Under the pieces are notes generated by a model. That model had not been told where the DNA came from. It searched no databases and worked only from the letters and a program-made list of their open reading frames with translations. Positions 35,397 to 44,171 of a stretch of DNA of 64,000 bases are shown here, piece after piece; positions within the stretch are counted from its first letter, which is position 1; each line of letters starts with the position of its first letter. The translations under genes were made by a program, and so were the position numbers. The stretch comes from Levilactobacillus suantsaiihabitans (GTDB taxonomy: Bacteria > Bacillota > Bacilli > Lactobacillales > Lactobacillaceae). The DNA lies in contig NZ_RKLX01000002.1 in the NCBI RefSeq assembly GCF_004745505.1, forward strand, positions 1 through 64,000, in the 5' to 3' direction.

Positions 35397-35475
35397 AAAC
35401 TGGCCGCCTTGCCGTTCGCCAACTATGAGTCGACACGCTGAGGGCCGGTCTTGGCTATCAAATCGAAGCAGGCAG
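35397..35475 (+). repeat. fragment of element A
   Basis: AACTGGCCGCCTTGCCGTTC, then GCCAACTATGAGTC and GGTCTTGGC; the element breaks off near the start of the next gene's coding sequence end. Confidence 0.6.
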
Positions 35476-35477
35476 CT

Positions 35478-36125
35478 TTACACCACCAACCGTTGCCCCG
35501 CCAAAAATGACTGCGCAAAGTCGGCGTCGTCTTTGACTTGCTTGCCGAATTCGTCGATCAGCGCGTGGAACTCTTGGCAATCGGCTAGGCCCAATGGAAA
35601 CTGGCGCAGGACTTGTTTTTGAAAAGCCGGGTATGTCTTGGGCATGGTCGCACCGAGCCAGGCAAACAGGCGGCGCGCGTAGGTATCGACCATGAAGGTG
35701 CCGTGGTCCAGCGTGTACATCAAGATGTAGTCGGCCGTTTCGTTGCCGATACCGGTAATGGCCATGAGATCCGCGCGCAGACTACTGCCGGAACGTTGCT
35801 TGAGCGCGGCCAAATCATCATTGGCCTGCCCCAACCAGGTGGCCAGCGCCAAAATGGCGGGACCCTTGCGATTGTAAAAACCGCTGGAGCGAATCAGTGG
35901 CGTGATGGTTGTCGGCGTCAGTGCCCGCAATTTGACCGGGTCAAAGCCCGTGACGCGTTTCAAATTGATCAGTGAAGGCTCCACGTTGCGCCAGTTGGTG
36001 TTTTGGACCAAGATGGCGCCCAGCATGATCTCCACGGGTGTCTCCGCCCACGGTGTCCCCGGTTTCAGCCAAGGTTGCGGCCCCATTTCTGCGGCCATGC
36101 GGTGGTACAGTTCTTCAATCGTCAT
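35478..36125 (-). CDS. HhH-GPD base-excision DNA glycosylase
   Basis: 215 residues; removes damaged bases from DNA. EIMLGAILVQNTNWRNV (about 32-48) and the helix-hairpin-helix GIGNETADYILMYTLD (about 126-141) followed by catalytic Asp in FMVDTYARRL mark the superfamily. The Lys that gives endonuclease III its lyase activity is Glu here (GIGNETA rather than GVGRKTA), and the C-terminal four-Cys iron-sulfur motif is absent. It should therefore be a monofunctional glycosylase, perhaps for 3-methyladenine. AGGAGG precedes the ATG. Confidence 0.85.
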   Translation of the reverse strand: MTIEELYHRMAAEMGPQPWLKPGTPWAETPVEIMLGAILVQNTNWRNVEPSLINLKRVTGFDPVKLRALTPTTITPLIRSSGFYNRKGPAILALATWLGQANDDLAALKQRSGSSLRADLMAITGIGNETADYILMYTLDHGTFMVDTYARRLFAWLGATMPKTYPAFQKQVLRQFPLGLADCQEFHALIDEFGKQVKDDADFAQSFLAGQRLVV

Positions 36126-36174
36126 GCGTGTCCTCCTTGTTTATGGTTAAATTGTTTAGGGCGACACGGTCCGT

Positions 36175-36282
36175 GCTGGCCGCCTGGCCGTTCGCGCGAG
36201 GCTTGGAAGCGAGCCGGCAGACCGCCCCTCAGGCTGGAGGCGTTCCCCAGAACAGGCAGAGCCCCTGTCAGCTGCAGGCACT
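36175..36282 (+). repeat. element A leader fused to part of element B
   Basis: GCTGGCCGCCTGGCCGTTCGC runs straight into B strings (GAAGCGAGCCGGCAGACCGC, CTCAGGCTGGAGGCGTTCCC, GCTGCAGGCAC); most of both elements is deleted. Confidence 0.6.
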
Positions 36283-36298
36283 CCCCCTATCCACCCGT

Positions 36299-36335
36299 CA
36301 AAAAAGCTAGCCGCGCGCGATACGTGACTAGCCCT
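36299..36335 (-). terminator. terminator of the 87-codon gene
   Basis: Minus strand GCTAGTC...GGCTAGC (7 bp) followed by TTTTTT. Confidence 0.75.
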
Positions 36336-36347
36336 TAACGCTTCTCT

Positions 36348-36608
36348 TTATTTAGCACCATTGTTGCGCTTGATGACCAAGCGGATATCTTCATCCGTGC
36401 CTTCTGGGTGCAGCTCCTCTTTGTAATCGAAGTTCGCGCTTTGGAAGTACTTCTTGATTTCATCGTTGATTGTCTCGACGGCGCGCACGTCTTTGTCTTG
36501 CCGTTTCAATAAAAGCGTGTATTCCTTTGAATCCTCATCGACGTTTTCAAAACGATACTCAATCGCTTCGGAATTCAAAATTTCTTGAATCAACTGCCGT
36601 TCTGTCAT
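36348..36608 (-). CDS. hypothetical protein, 86 residues
   Basis: Small, charged, cytosolic protein (MTERQLIQEILNSEAIEYRF..., KEYTLLLKRQDKD..., DEDIRLVIKRNNGAK) with a predicted helix-strand-strand-helix-strand pattern. I do not recognise the family. GAGGT lies 7 nt before the second of two adjacent ATGs, which I take as the start. It has its own terminator and no operon partner. Confidence 0.72.
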   Translation of the reverse strand: MTERQLIQEILNSEAIEYRFENVDEDSKEYTLLLKRQDKDVRAVETINDEIKKYFQSANFDYKEELHPEGTDEDIRLVIKRNNGAK

Positions 36609-36701
36609 CATGTTTACCTCGCTTAAATTTAGTCTACTTCCTCATTGTAAAGTTATTTAGAAAATTTGTTAACTATTTCGTTACAAGTTCCGTCAGTTCT
36701 G

Positions 36702-36731
36702 GTGACAAATTTCCTTTAAAATGGGTATACT
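36702..36731 (+). promoter_or_regulatory. promoter of the C26 hydrolase gene
   Basis: GTGACA, 18 nt spacer, TATACT with an upstream TGGG. Confidence 0.6.
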
Positions 36732-36764
36732 GGTCAACAAACACTTGGGAAAGGAAGCGACGCC

Positions 36765-37490
36765 ATGCGTCCTCGCATTGCTTTGCCCGCCGATACACTC
36801 GACGAGGCCACTAATATCATCAACGAAAGAAACGCGGCTTTTGCCCCGCGACCGGCCGTCGAAGCCATTGTCAAAACCGGCGGCCTACCCATTATTTTAC
36901 CCAGCATCGACCCGGAAGACGTGGCCGACTACCTACCCCTATTCGATGGGGTCGCCTTTCTCGGCGGGGCCGACGTGGATCCGACCTTCTTTGGCGAGGA
37001 ACCCCACATGCGACTCGGCAAGACCTACCGCAAGCGGGATTTATTTGAAATCGAACTGTTAAAACAGGCCGTCGCCGCCAACAAGGCCATCTTGGGCATT
37101 TGCCGCGGCCTGCAGCTGATTAACGTGGGCTTGGGCGGCACGCTGTACCAAGACCTGAGCGAAGATCCGCTGGCCCAGCTCAAACACAGCCAGGCCGCTA
37201 TGGGCAATCAGCCTAGCCACCACGTTACGGTCGTGCCCGACAGCACGCTGGCCACCCTGACCGGCAAGCGCCCCTACGTCAATTCGCGCCACCACCAGGC
37301 CATCAAAGACGTCGCCCCCAGTCTGCGGGTGACCGCCAGTGCCGACGACCAGGTCATTGAAGCGCTCGAATCCAAGGCCGATGATCAGATTCTGGGTGTC
37401 CAGTGGCATCCGGAAAACATGTACAAGCACCACGCCGAATCGCGCCAGATTTTCCAAAATTTCGTCGACCGTGCGGCGAACCGCATGTAA
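36765..37490 (+). CDS. gamma-glutamyl-gamma-aminobutyrate hydrolase family protein
   Basis: 241 residues; class I glutamine-amidotransferase-like hydrolase (peptidase C26). Nucleophile Cys in ILGICRGLQLINV (about 113), HHVTV, a second substrate loop VNSRHHQAIKD, and the His-Glu pair in GVQWHPE near residue 220. LGGADVDPTFFGEE is typical of the PuuD/YvdE group, which hydrolyses gamma-glutamyl-GABA or related conjugates. The exact substrate is not certain. AAAGGAAG precedes the ATG. Confidence 0.88.
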   Translation: MRPRIALPADTLDEATNIINERNAAFAPRPAVEAIVKTGGLPIILPSIDPEDVADYLPLFDGVAFLGGADVDPTFFGEEPHMRLGKTYRKRDLFEIELLKQAVAANKAILGICRGLQLINVGLGGTLYQDLSEDPLAQLKHSQAAMGNQPSHHVTVVPDSTLATLTGKRPYVNSRHHQAIKDVAPSLRVTASADDQVIEALESKADDQILGVQWHPENMYKHHAESRQIFQNFVDRAANRM

Positions 37491-37571
37491 AAAGTTGGTA
37501 AAGGGCCTTTTCATTGGCCGGCACTTCCATTACACTAGAGTTTGTGACAGAAAACTAGGAGGTGTGTGGTC

Positions 37572-38228
37572 GTGGCGAAAATGAAGGACTTTGGGCAACG
37601 GATGCGTTTTTTAGGCTTCTCCATCGTCCTGAACTCGGCGGCCAACGCCTTAACCATCTCCACCAACCTGGGGAGTGCCGTGTGGACCGGGTCGTCCGTG
37701 AACCTGGCCAACTGGATTCACGTACCCCTAGGAACGACGCTGTTTATCTACGGCATCGTCATTACGCTGTTGAACCAACTGTTACTGGGGCAATTCGACC
37801 GGCGCCGGTTCGTCTCCAACCTGCTGTACATCATCCCCTTCAGTTACCTGGTCGAATGGATCGGCTATTTCTGGAACTGGCTAGGGGTGGGACAACTGTC
37901 CCTAACCGGCCGCGTCATCGTCGATATCATTGGCTTGTTCGGCGTTGCCTTTGCCGTGTCCATTTACAACCGGTGCAACATCATCATGCACCCCAACGAT
38001 GACCTGGCGTACATCCTGCGGTTCAAATACCTCCGCGGCTCCGCCATCATCGCCCAGTGGGCCAGTTACGCGCCGCCGCTGTTGATCATCATCCTGTCTT
38101 ATCTCTTCACCGGTGAGCTGCACGCCATTGGTTTTGGGACGATTTGGGCCTTGGTCACCCAGGGCATCGTCATGGGCTGGGCCGACTATCACGTCTTTCC
38201 GCGGTTAAAACACCACGTCGACGTTTAA
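37572..38228 (+). CDS. YczE/YitT-like integral membrane protein
   Basis: 218 residues, five hydrophobic segments. FLGFSIVLNSAANALTISTNLGSAVWTGSSVNLA and the conserved ...NRCNIIMHPNDDLAYILRFKYLRGSAIIAQ stretch fit the YczE/YyaS/YitT-type membrane proteins. Substrate or role unknown. Start is GTG at 37572, 9 nt after AGGAGG; GTG at 37566 is closer to that site and less likely. It is 81 bp after the C26 gene and may be co-transcribed with it. Confidence 0.78.
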   Translation: MAKMKDFGQRMRFLGFSIVLNSAANALTISTNLGSAVWTGSSVNLANWIHVPLGTTLFIYGIVITLLNQLLLGQFDRRRFVSNLLYIIPFSYLVEWIGYFWNWLGVGQLSLTGRVIVDIIGLFGVAFAVSIYNRCNIIMHPNDDLAYILRFKYLRGSAIIAQWASYAPPLLIIILSYLFTGELHAIGFGTIWALVTQGIVMGWADYHVFPRLKHHVDV

Positions 38229-38247
38229 AATTTAATGAGCAATTACC

Positions 38248-38290
38248 ACAGCGAGTGGCTCCATGTTTTCAGGAGCTAGTCGCTGTTTTT
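38248..38290 (+). terminator. terminator
   Basis: ACAGCGA..GGCTCC and GGAGC..TCGCTGT pair with small internal mismatches, followed by TTTTT. The remainder of 38291-38603 holds a TATACT box near 38560 for the next gene and nothing else I recognise. Confidence 0.82.
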
Positions 38291-38603
38291 GTGTCTAAAT
38301 CTGGCGTCATCCAACGCCCCCTGAACGAAATCGCCGACAACTACCGTCGGTGACAACCCTTGTCAGACCGGCTTAGCGCCAGTTTTTTGGCTCAATAAAC
38401 TTTCTGGCGTAACCATTTCTGGTTGAAACCGTCTTGTCATGGGGTCACTTTTTAAAATCTGTGTAAACGGCATTTTTTCAATTATCACTCTATTAATGAA
38501 AATTGATAAATCCCGTTATCATACCATTTAGGGTAGCTTTTACAACAATAATTATGCTATACTACAGCTAATTAGAGGACTAAAAGTAAAAGGGGTGTGC
38601 TAA

Positions 38604-40460
38604 ATGACTAGGGTAATTAGCAAACTGATGACGGCCGGATTAACGGTAATTTTATTGACCGGCCTCGCAGCGCCAGCACTGGCACAAGCAGATACAACGA
38701 CAGATACTGTCACGACGACGAAACAGGCCAAGGGTGAAAGCGCTATCAAAATCAGTGCGGTCGAAACACCGTACGCTTACTTCAGTACGACTAGCGGCAT
38801 CAAACGCTTGTCAACGCTAACGGGCTGGCCGGAGAGTTTAACGGTTGACCAACTCAAAGACGATGACTACATGCAAAAATTGCAAGCTAGTCATCCCGAA
38901 AACGATGCCGATACCATGGATTCGATTCGCCAGCAAATGCTGCTAATGGCTGAAAATTTGCCCAATTTTAATTTACAAAAATCCTATATTGCCAACATGC
39001 TTGATGAAGCCGGCATTGAATCATCTGATACCACTGCGGATTCTTCCGCCAATAACATGGTAATATCAATCTACATGACTCTTTGGGAAGCTATGATGTC
39101 TGTGGCCCACAGCGCAGGGATCATGGATCAAGCAGCTATGTCACAATACTATCAAAATACGGTCATCCCCGATCTCAAGCAACTGAATGCCCCTGATGCT
39201 GTCATTACGCTCTACGATCCAACAGACTTCTCGGATGAGTTTTTCCAAAAATTGATCACAAGTGTCTTCGATCCCGCGTATAAGAACTTAACCACGAATT
39301 TTTCCGCATTAGCCGATCTATCACCGGAGGAATTTCTCAAGATTAATCTAGCTGAAAGTGTCAATGAACAAAAGAAGTTGATGTTAACGCCGCTGATTGA
39401 TTTTACCACGAAGCTTCCCGACGGTTCCTACAAGCTGAAAGGTATTGTTCTCTCTGAATTCACCTTCATCAGCACCGGCCTACCAGCCGAGGTCACGCCA
39501 ACGCCGACCCCCACTCCGACGCCTGCAAAAGCACAACCGGTAACGGTCCGCTACGTCGATGAACAAGGAAAAACGCTGGCACCGGACCAACTGTTGACCG
39601 GCGAACTGGGCGCGAGCTACCACAGTGACGCTCTGGACATCCCCAACTACACGCTGACGAAAACGCCCGCCAACGCCACGGGGACCTTTACCAGTGACGC
39701 CCAGACGGTGACCTACGTTTACGCCAAGCCGGCCCTACAAACTGGGAGCGCTGCCGCCACCGTCGACCCGGTTGCACCTAAGGGAACCGTGATCTACGCC
39801 ACCAAGAAAATCGGTCTCTACCGCACGGCTACCTTTAGTAAGAAACAGGTAAAACGCTGGTACGCCAAGAAGTCGCGGACGAACCGGCCCATGTTTGTGG
39901 TCACCGGCTACGCCAAGTCCAAGAACGGCGTCAAGCGCTACCACGTCAAGGACGTCAACCACCACAGTAAGACGGCTGGCAAGACCGGCTACGTCACGAC
40001 CAAACGGGCCTACACCGCACCGGTTTACTACGCCAAGAAGCACGCCAAGATCACGGTCATCAATCCGGCCGGAGTCAATGGCTATGCCAAACAAAATCTC
40101 ACCCAGAAACGGGCGCACTACCGGCAAGGCCAGGTTCTGAAGGTCAAGCGCATCGTGCGCCACAACCTGACGACCCGTTTCGTCTTGACTAACGGCCGCT
40201 ACGTCACGGCCAACAAGCAACTGGTCCAAGCCGGCAAGGTCCAAATGCCGAAGCAAATCAAAACCAAGCATGCCATCAACCGTTACACCACGGCGAACCT
40301 GACCCGAAAGAATCGCCACATCGCCAAGCACACGACGCTCAAGGTCACCGGCTGGGCCTACTCAAACGCTAACAACTTCAATAAGCGCGACACCCTCCGG
40401 TACCACGTGGCGGGCGGCTACATCACCGCTAATAAGCACTTGGTGCGCGTGGTTAAGTAA
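38604..40460 (+). CDS. secreted protein with MucBP and DUF5776-type repeats
   Basis: 618 residues. Residues 1-30 are a signal peptide (ending ALAQA). Residues 50-290 are a unique helical, Met/Asp-rich domain. A PTPTPTPTP linker follows, then a MucBP domain at about 310-375 (VTVRYVDEQGKTLAPDQLL...TYVYAKP) and three Lys/Tyr/His-rich modules to the end (TKKIGLYRTATFSKKQ; VINPAGVNGYAKQNL; IKTKHAINRYTTANL, each closing in YVT/YITANKxLV). The C-terminal modules closely match those of the protein at 3.6 kb, so the two probably bind the same wall polymer. AAGGGGTG precedes the ATG. Confidence 0.83.
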   Translation: MTRVISKLMTAGLTVILLTGLAAPALAQADTTTDTVTTTKQAKGESAIKISAVETPYAYFSTTSGIKRLSTLTGWPESLTVDQLKDDDYMQKLQASHPENDADTMDSIRQQMLLMAENLPNFNLQKSYIANMLDEAGIESSDTTADSSANNMVISIYMTLWEAMMSVAHSAGIMDQAAMSQYYQNTVIPDLKQLNAPDAVITLYDPTDFSDEFFQKLITSVFDPAYKNLTTNFSALADLSPEEFLKINLAESVNEQKKLMLTPLIDFTTKLPDGSYKLKGIVLSEFTFISTGLPAEVTPTPTPTPTPAKAQPVTVRYVDEQGKTLAPDQLLTGELGASYHSDALDIPNYTLTKTPANATGTFTSDAQTVTYVYAKPALQTGSAAATVDPVAPKGTVIYATKKIGLYRTATFSKKQVKRWYAKKSRTNRPMFVVTGYAKSKNGVKRYHVKDVNHHSKTAGKTGYVTTKRAYTAPVYYAKKHAKITVINPAGVNGYAKQNLTQKRAHYRQGQVLKVKRIVRHNLTTRFVLTNGRYVTANKQLVQAGKVQMPKQIKTKHAINRYTTANLTRKNRHIAKHTTLKVTGWAYSNANNFNKRDTLRYHVAGGYITANKHLVRVVK

Positions 40461-40480
40461 CACCGATTTTTAACCACAAC

Positions 40481-40523
40481 AAAAGCAGTAGCACTGACTG
40501 AGAAGTCGGGCTACTGCTTTTTT
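40481..40523 (+). terminator. terminator
   Basis: AAAAGCAGTAGC and GCTACTGCTTTT pair exactly, followed by more T residues; convergent with the sedolisin gene. Confidence 0.88.
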
Positions 40524-40561
40524 AGGTGACGTTCGGAGTCAATACACAGCCGATAACGTCT

Positions 40562-42406
40562 TTACTTAAAGACCTTGGCCAACTGGTCAAAGTCCACGGT
40601 CCCCAGTCCGGCGGCTTGATTGTAAGTCTTGCCGGGTTGGCCAACGTAGTAGAGATTGCCGTTGTTCGTGTCAGAATCCAATTTGGTAAACGGCGATTGA
40701 CTGGTCTGGGCTAACGCGTACAGTTGCGGGTTCCACAGCCCCATGCGCTTGCTGCGGTCACTGTTGATGACGGCGGCCATGGCGGCAAACTGTGGCGCAA
40801 CCACGCTGGTCCCACCGACCGTGCTCCAGCCGTCGCTACTGTTGTAGTCGTCATAACCGGTCAACGGGTCGGCATCGGCCACGACATCCGGATAATTCCG
40901 CCCACTGGCCTTGCCCGTGATCAGGCTGGCATTCAGCTGGGGCAGGCCGTCGCTATTCAGATACTGCCGTGCGTTGTAGGTGTTCACCCCGGAAACGCCC
41001 TTTTGGTATTGTGGCGTCGCATACAGCGTGGAAATTCCGCCGCCACTACCACTCTGCAGCATGCTCATCAGATCAGAATTCTTTTGGAAGAAGGCCCGGT
41101 CTTGGGCGTAGGCGTCAAATAAGGCGTCGCCACCCCAGGTCCGTTCCTTGGTAATCTTGACCTCGGCGCCATCGGCCAACGTACCTTCAACCGGCAACGT
41201 GGTCCCCCCGGTCGCCGTGACCCACGGGTTGTTGGCGGGGAAATTGGCGTAGATGCCCTCATCGACATCCCCATTTTTAGCCAATTCTTCGCCGTAAGCA
41301 CCGGTGTCACCACTGGCCGCAAACGTGGAGACACCTTGCACGGCTCCTTGTGCCAGCAACGTGTTCATGATGCTGCCGTATAGCGGGGTCAAGACGTGAT
41401 ATTGATTGAGGCTTTGCAGCACGCCTTCCGACAAGCCCCAGCTCAACGACAACGTGCTGGCTTTATTTTCACCAAACGCGGTCGCAAAGGCATTGAGCCA
41501 ACCAACATCGCTCAACGAAGCCGTGTAAACGCGAATCTTGGCCTTGGGCGCTAAGGCCCCAGCCTGTTCCACGTCCAGCGACGTTTCGGCATTGCCGGGA
41601 TCGACATTGCCCCAAATATTCATGCCACCCGTTGACTTGACACTGATGCGATTGGCCGAAGCGGGCACGCCTTCAGCGGACCAGAAATGGGTGATGTCTG
41701 ACTTGTTGACCTTGCTAAAGCTGATGATGCCAATGGTTTGCCCGCTACCGTTATTGCCACTGGTCAGGCCGGTGGCGTTATATTGCTTCAAGAAGTTTTG
41801 CGGTGCACCACTGCTGGTGGGACCGTCCGTCGTGGTGCTGGCCGTGTCCGCGAGACTGGACAGCTTGACTAAGTTCGTGATCCCGACCACGGCCTTGATG
41901 GGCTTGGCCACGTTCTTCGGCAGCTTCGGCGTCTTCTTGGAATACTGAATCTTGGTGCCGTGGTAGCGCGCCGTCTTTAATTTGGTGGCAAAGGTCTTGT
42001 CGACCGCACTGGCACTCCCCTTGATCTGCATGATTAGGCCATCATTAAAGGTCGTTACTTTAAACTTATGTGCTTTAAAATATTTGGCTAACCGCTTGGT
42101 TGTGGTCGTGGACTGACCGAACTTCTGGCGGAACTGTTTGGGTGTTAGGTAGGACTTGAACTGCCGATTGCCCGCCGTGTTGACGGCGTAGGCGGTCTGG
42201 GTCAATTTCGCTGAATTCCGGGTGTTCAAGACCAAATCTAAAGTCACCGTCTTGCTAGATGAGACTTGTTTGACATTGGTTAATCCGGCCAGTTGGCCTT
42301 CACGATACGGCGTGGCGACCGTGCTGGTAGTGGCCGCGGTGGCTTGCAGACCACCAAAGCCCCCCAGCCCCACAATCAGGCCGGCCACGAGAAAACGAAT
42401 CTTCAT
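40562..42406 (-). CDS. secreted S53 family peptidase (sedolisin)
   Basis: 614 residues. Residues 1-24 are a signal peptide. About residues 25-185 are a pro-kumamolisin-type activation domain (FKSYLTPKQFRQKFG...YFKAHKFKV...). The catalytic domain has Glu and Asp in GNAETSLDVEQAGALAP, oxyanion Asp in AASGDTGAYG and nucleophile Ser in GGTSVVAPQFAA. NYPDVVADADPLTGY near the end is the calcium-site region. Such serine-carboxyl peptidases work at low pH, sensible for an acid-producing lactobacillus. Start is ATG 42406 after GGAGGGG; upstream in-frame codons lack a site. No wall anchor, so it is probably released. Confidence 0.9.
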   Translation of the reverse strand: MKIRFLVAGLIVGLGGFGGLQATAATTSTVATPYREGQLAGLTNVKQVSSSKTVTLDLVLNTRNSAKLTQTAYAVNTAGNRQFKSYLTPKQFRQKFGQSTTTTKRLAKYFKAHKFKVTTFNDGLIMQIKGSASAVDKTFATKLKTARYHGTKIQYSKKTPKLPKNVAKPIKAVVGITNLVKLSSLADTASTTTDGPTSSGAPQNFLKQYNATGLTSGNNGSGQTIGIISFSKVNKSDITHFWSAEGVPASANRISVKSTGGMNIWGNVDPGNAETSLDVEQAGALAPKAKIRVYTASLSDVGWLNAFATAFGENKASTLSLSWGLSEGVLQSLNQYHVLTPLYGSIMNTLLAQGAVQGVSTFAASGDTGAYGEELAKNGDVDEGIYANFPANNPWVTATGGTTLPVEGTLADGAEVKITKERTWGGDALFDAYAQDRAFFQKNSDLMSMLQSGSGGGISTLYATPQYQKGVSGVNTYNARQYLNSDGLPQLNASLITGKASGRNYPDVVADADPLTGYDDYNSSDGWSTVGGTSVVAPQFAAMAAVINSDRSKRMGLWNPQLYALAQTSQSPFTKLDSDTNNGNLYYVGQPGKTYNQAAGLGTVDFDQLAKVFK

Positions 42407-42644
42407 AGGACATCCCCTCCATTTAGCATTATTATACGCTGTCGTCTCGGCAAACGGTGGCCCCAATTCTTCCGTTAAGCAACATAACTAAATGGCCGAA
42501 TCAAGCGCCCGCTAACGGAGGGGTGGCCAATCACGCGGTTGCCGTTACGGATGGTTGGACCGGACCGTAGTTATGGTAGTTCTTAGGGTAAACGGTCGGG
42601 CAATTTCGGCGATGTGGCTAAACACAGTCTACGTTGGTGTTTGA

Positions 42645-42761
42645 CTGGCCGCCTGCCGTTGCGCGAAAGATGAGCTGGTTCGCTGTGGGCGGACGGGCCG
42701 AGCCTGAGAAGCGGTCTCGGCACCTCGCTTTGAGCCGAAACCCACGTCTCAAAGGCGCCAA
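42645..42761 (+). repeat. truncated element A
   Basis: CTGGCCGCCTGCC leader, GCCGAG/CTCGGC and CTTTGAG/CTCAAAG hairpins present. The 3' part is missing and a second, complete copy starts 26 bp later. Confidence 0.75.
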
Positions 42762-42786
42762 ACTAGTCCGCACCGGTCGCCTTGCC

Positions 42787-42953
42787 GTTCGCCAAATATG
42801 AGTTGGAACGCTGAGGGCGCCGGGCCAAGCCAAAGGACGGTCTTGGCCCTCAAATCGAAGCCGACAGCCCACGTCTCCGATTTGTCAGTTTTCTAAGCGG
42901 CAAGGCCCCCGCCGCTAAGTAAACTCCCACAGCTGAACTCATATTTGGCGAAC
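42787..42953 (+). repeat. element A copy 8 (covariant)
   Basis: 167 nt. Closing stem GTTCGCCAAATATGAGTT / AACTCATATTTGGCGAAC has one base-pair exchange from the usual stem. Inner arms GGGCCAAG/CTTGGCCC and CAAATCG/CGATTTG differ from other copies but pair. Confidence 0.88.
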
Positions 42954-43070
42954 TATCGGCTACGGTAGTGATTGTCAACGACCATCGCTCAAACCACTCG
43001 TCAATTATCATAGTCCGTTCATCCGATTGGATAAGACCTCAGACTGCTCCCGTCCACCCCAAGGCAAACC

Positions 43071-43103
43071 AAAAAGGAGACCAGGCCACACTGCCTCATC
43101 TCC
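43071..43103 (-). terminator. terminator of the esterase gene
   Basis: Minus strand GGAGA..AGGC / GCCT..TCTCC followed by TTTTT. Confidence 0.85.
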
Positions 43104-43112
43104 CACAATCAC

Positions 43113-44003
43113 TTACGATTCGATATTTTGGGTCAAGATAAACTGCTTAATTTCCTTCAACGTCCGTTTGGTCTCGGGGAGCTTGCCCCATAAGATGTAA
43201 TCATGCAGCATCGACTTGACCTCGCGGGCCTTGTACGGGGTGCCGCTGGCTTCTGCTAGCTTTTGGACCAGCCGTTGGTCATCGGCTGCCAGTAGTTCGT
43301 TGGTGCCATAATACAACAGGATTGGCCCCAGGTCGTCAAAATCGCCGTAAATGGGGCTGACCAGCGGATCGGTCACCGGATGGTCGCCGGCATAATCGAA
43401 ACCGATCTTCTTTAAGGTCGCCAGCGTCAAATACGGGTCATTTTTTGCGGCGGCCTTTAAATCGGGATTCATCATGCTCAGGTCCGCCCACGGTGAGATC
43501 AACACGGACCCCGCCGGCAATGGCTTTTGGTGGATCTTCAGCTGTTGCAGCAGCGTTAACGCCAGCCCGCCGCCCGCGGAATCGCCCATCAAGAAGAACT
43601 GGTCATCCGGATACTGCGCCAGCAAGTAATCATAGGCGTTCATGGCGAAAATCACGGTTTCATCGACCGTGGCTTCCGGCACCAGCGGATAATCGACGTA
43701 CGAGACCCGCAGATTGGCCTGCTGGATCAGCGTTTCCATCAATTCCCGGTGGCTGTCGATGCCCTGCATCGTGTAGGCCCCACCGTGAAACAACAATACG
43801 TGTTGCCGCAACGGTGCGCCCGAAGCCGCCGTTAAAATACGCCCACCAAAGACTTGCCGTTCCTTCGTCACGATGGTAGCCGGAAACTTCTCGGGCACCA
43901 CGGCCCGGTTTTGCCGACTGGGCTGTAAAAATGCTTGTTGAATCTGCTGTTTGAGCTGACTATGCTGGGTCTTGAAGAGTAACCATTTCCCACGCAAACT
44001 CAC
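43113..44003 (-). CDS. alpha/beta hydrolase (hormone-sensitive-lipase-like esterase)
   Basis: 296 residues. HGGAY (about 75-79, oxyanion hole), nucleophile Ser in FLMGDSAGGGLAL (about 140), Asp in the DPLVSP...LLYYGTNELLAADD region and His in SMLHDYILWG complete the triad of the HSL family. No signal peptide, so it is cytosolic; it should hydrolyse short acyl esters. Start is GTG 44003 after AGGG; GTG 44012 overlaps this site. It is monocistronic. Confidence 0.86.
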   Translation of the reverse strand: MSLRGKWLLFKTQHSQLKQQIQQAFLQPSRQNRAVVPEKFPATIVTKERQVFGGRILTAASGAPLRQHVLLFHGGAYTMQGIDSHRELMETLIQQANLRVSYVDYPLVPEATVDETVIFAMNAYDYLLAQYPDDQFFLMGDSAGGGLALTLLQQLKIHQKPLPAGSVLISPWADLSMMNPDLKAAAKNDPYLTLATLKKIGFDYAGDHPVTDPLVSPIYGDFDDLGPILLYYGTNELLAADDQRLVQKLAEASGTPYKAREVKSMLHDYILWGKLPETKRTLKEIKQFILTQNIES

Positions 44004-44171
44004 GACTATCACCCTATCTTTTTGCCTTCATCAAATTCTCTCGACTTATATTGCCAGTATACAGCGTTTCGGGAAAAAACGCCTCCCTTAGAGTGAATTA
44101 CTAGGTAATTTTCCCCAAAACCGTTAGAATAGAAGACGTAACGATTGCGATGAAAGGGTGGCAAAAAGCCA

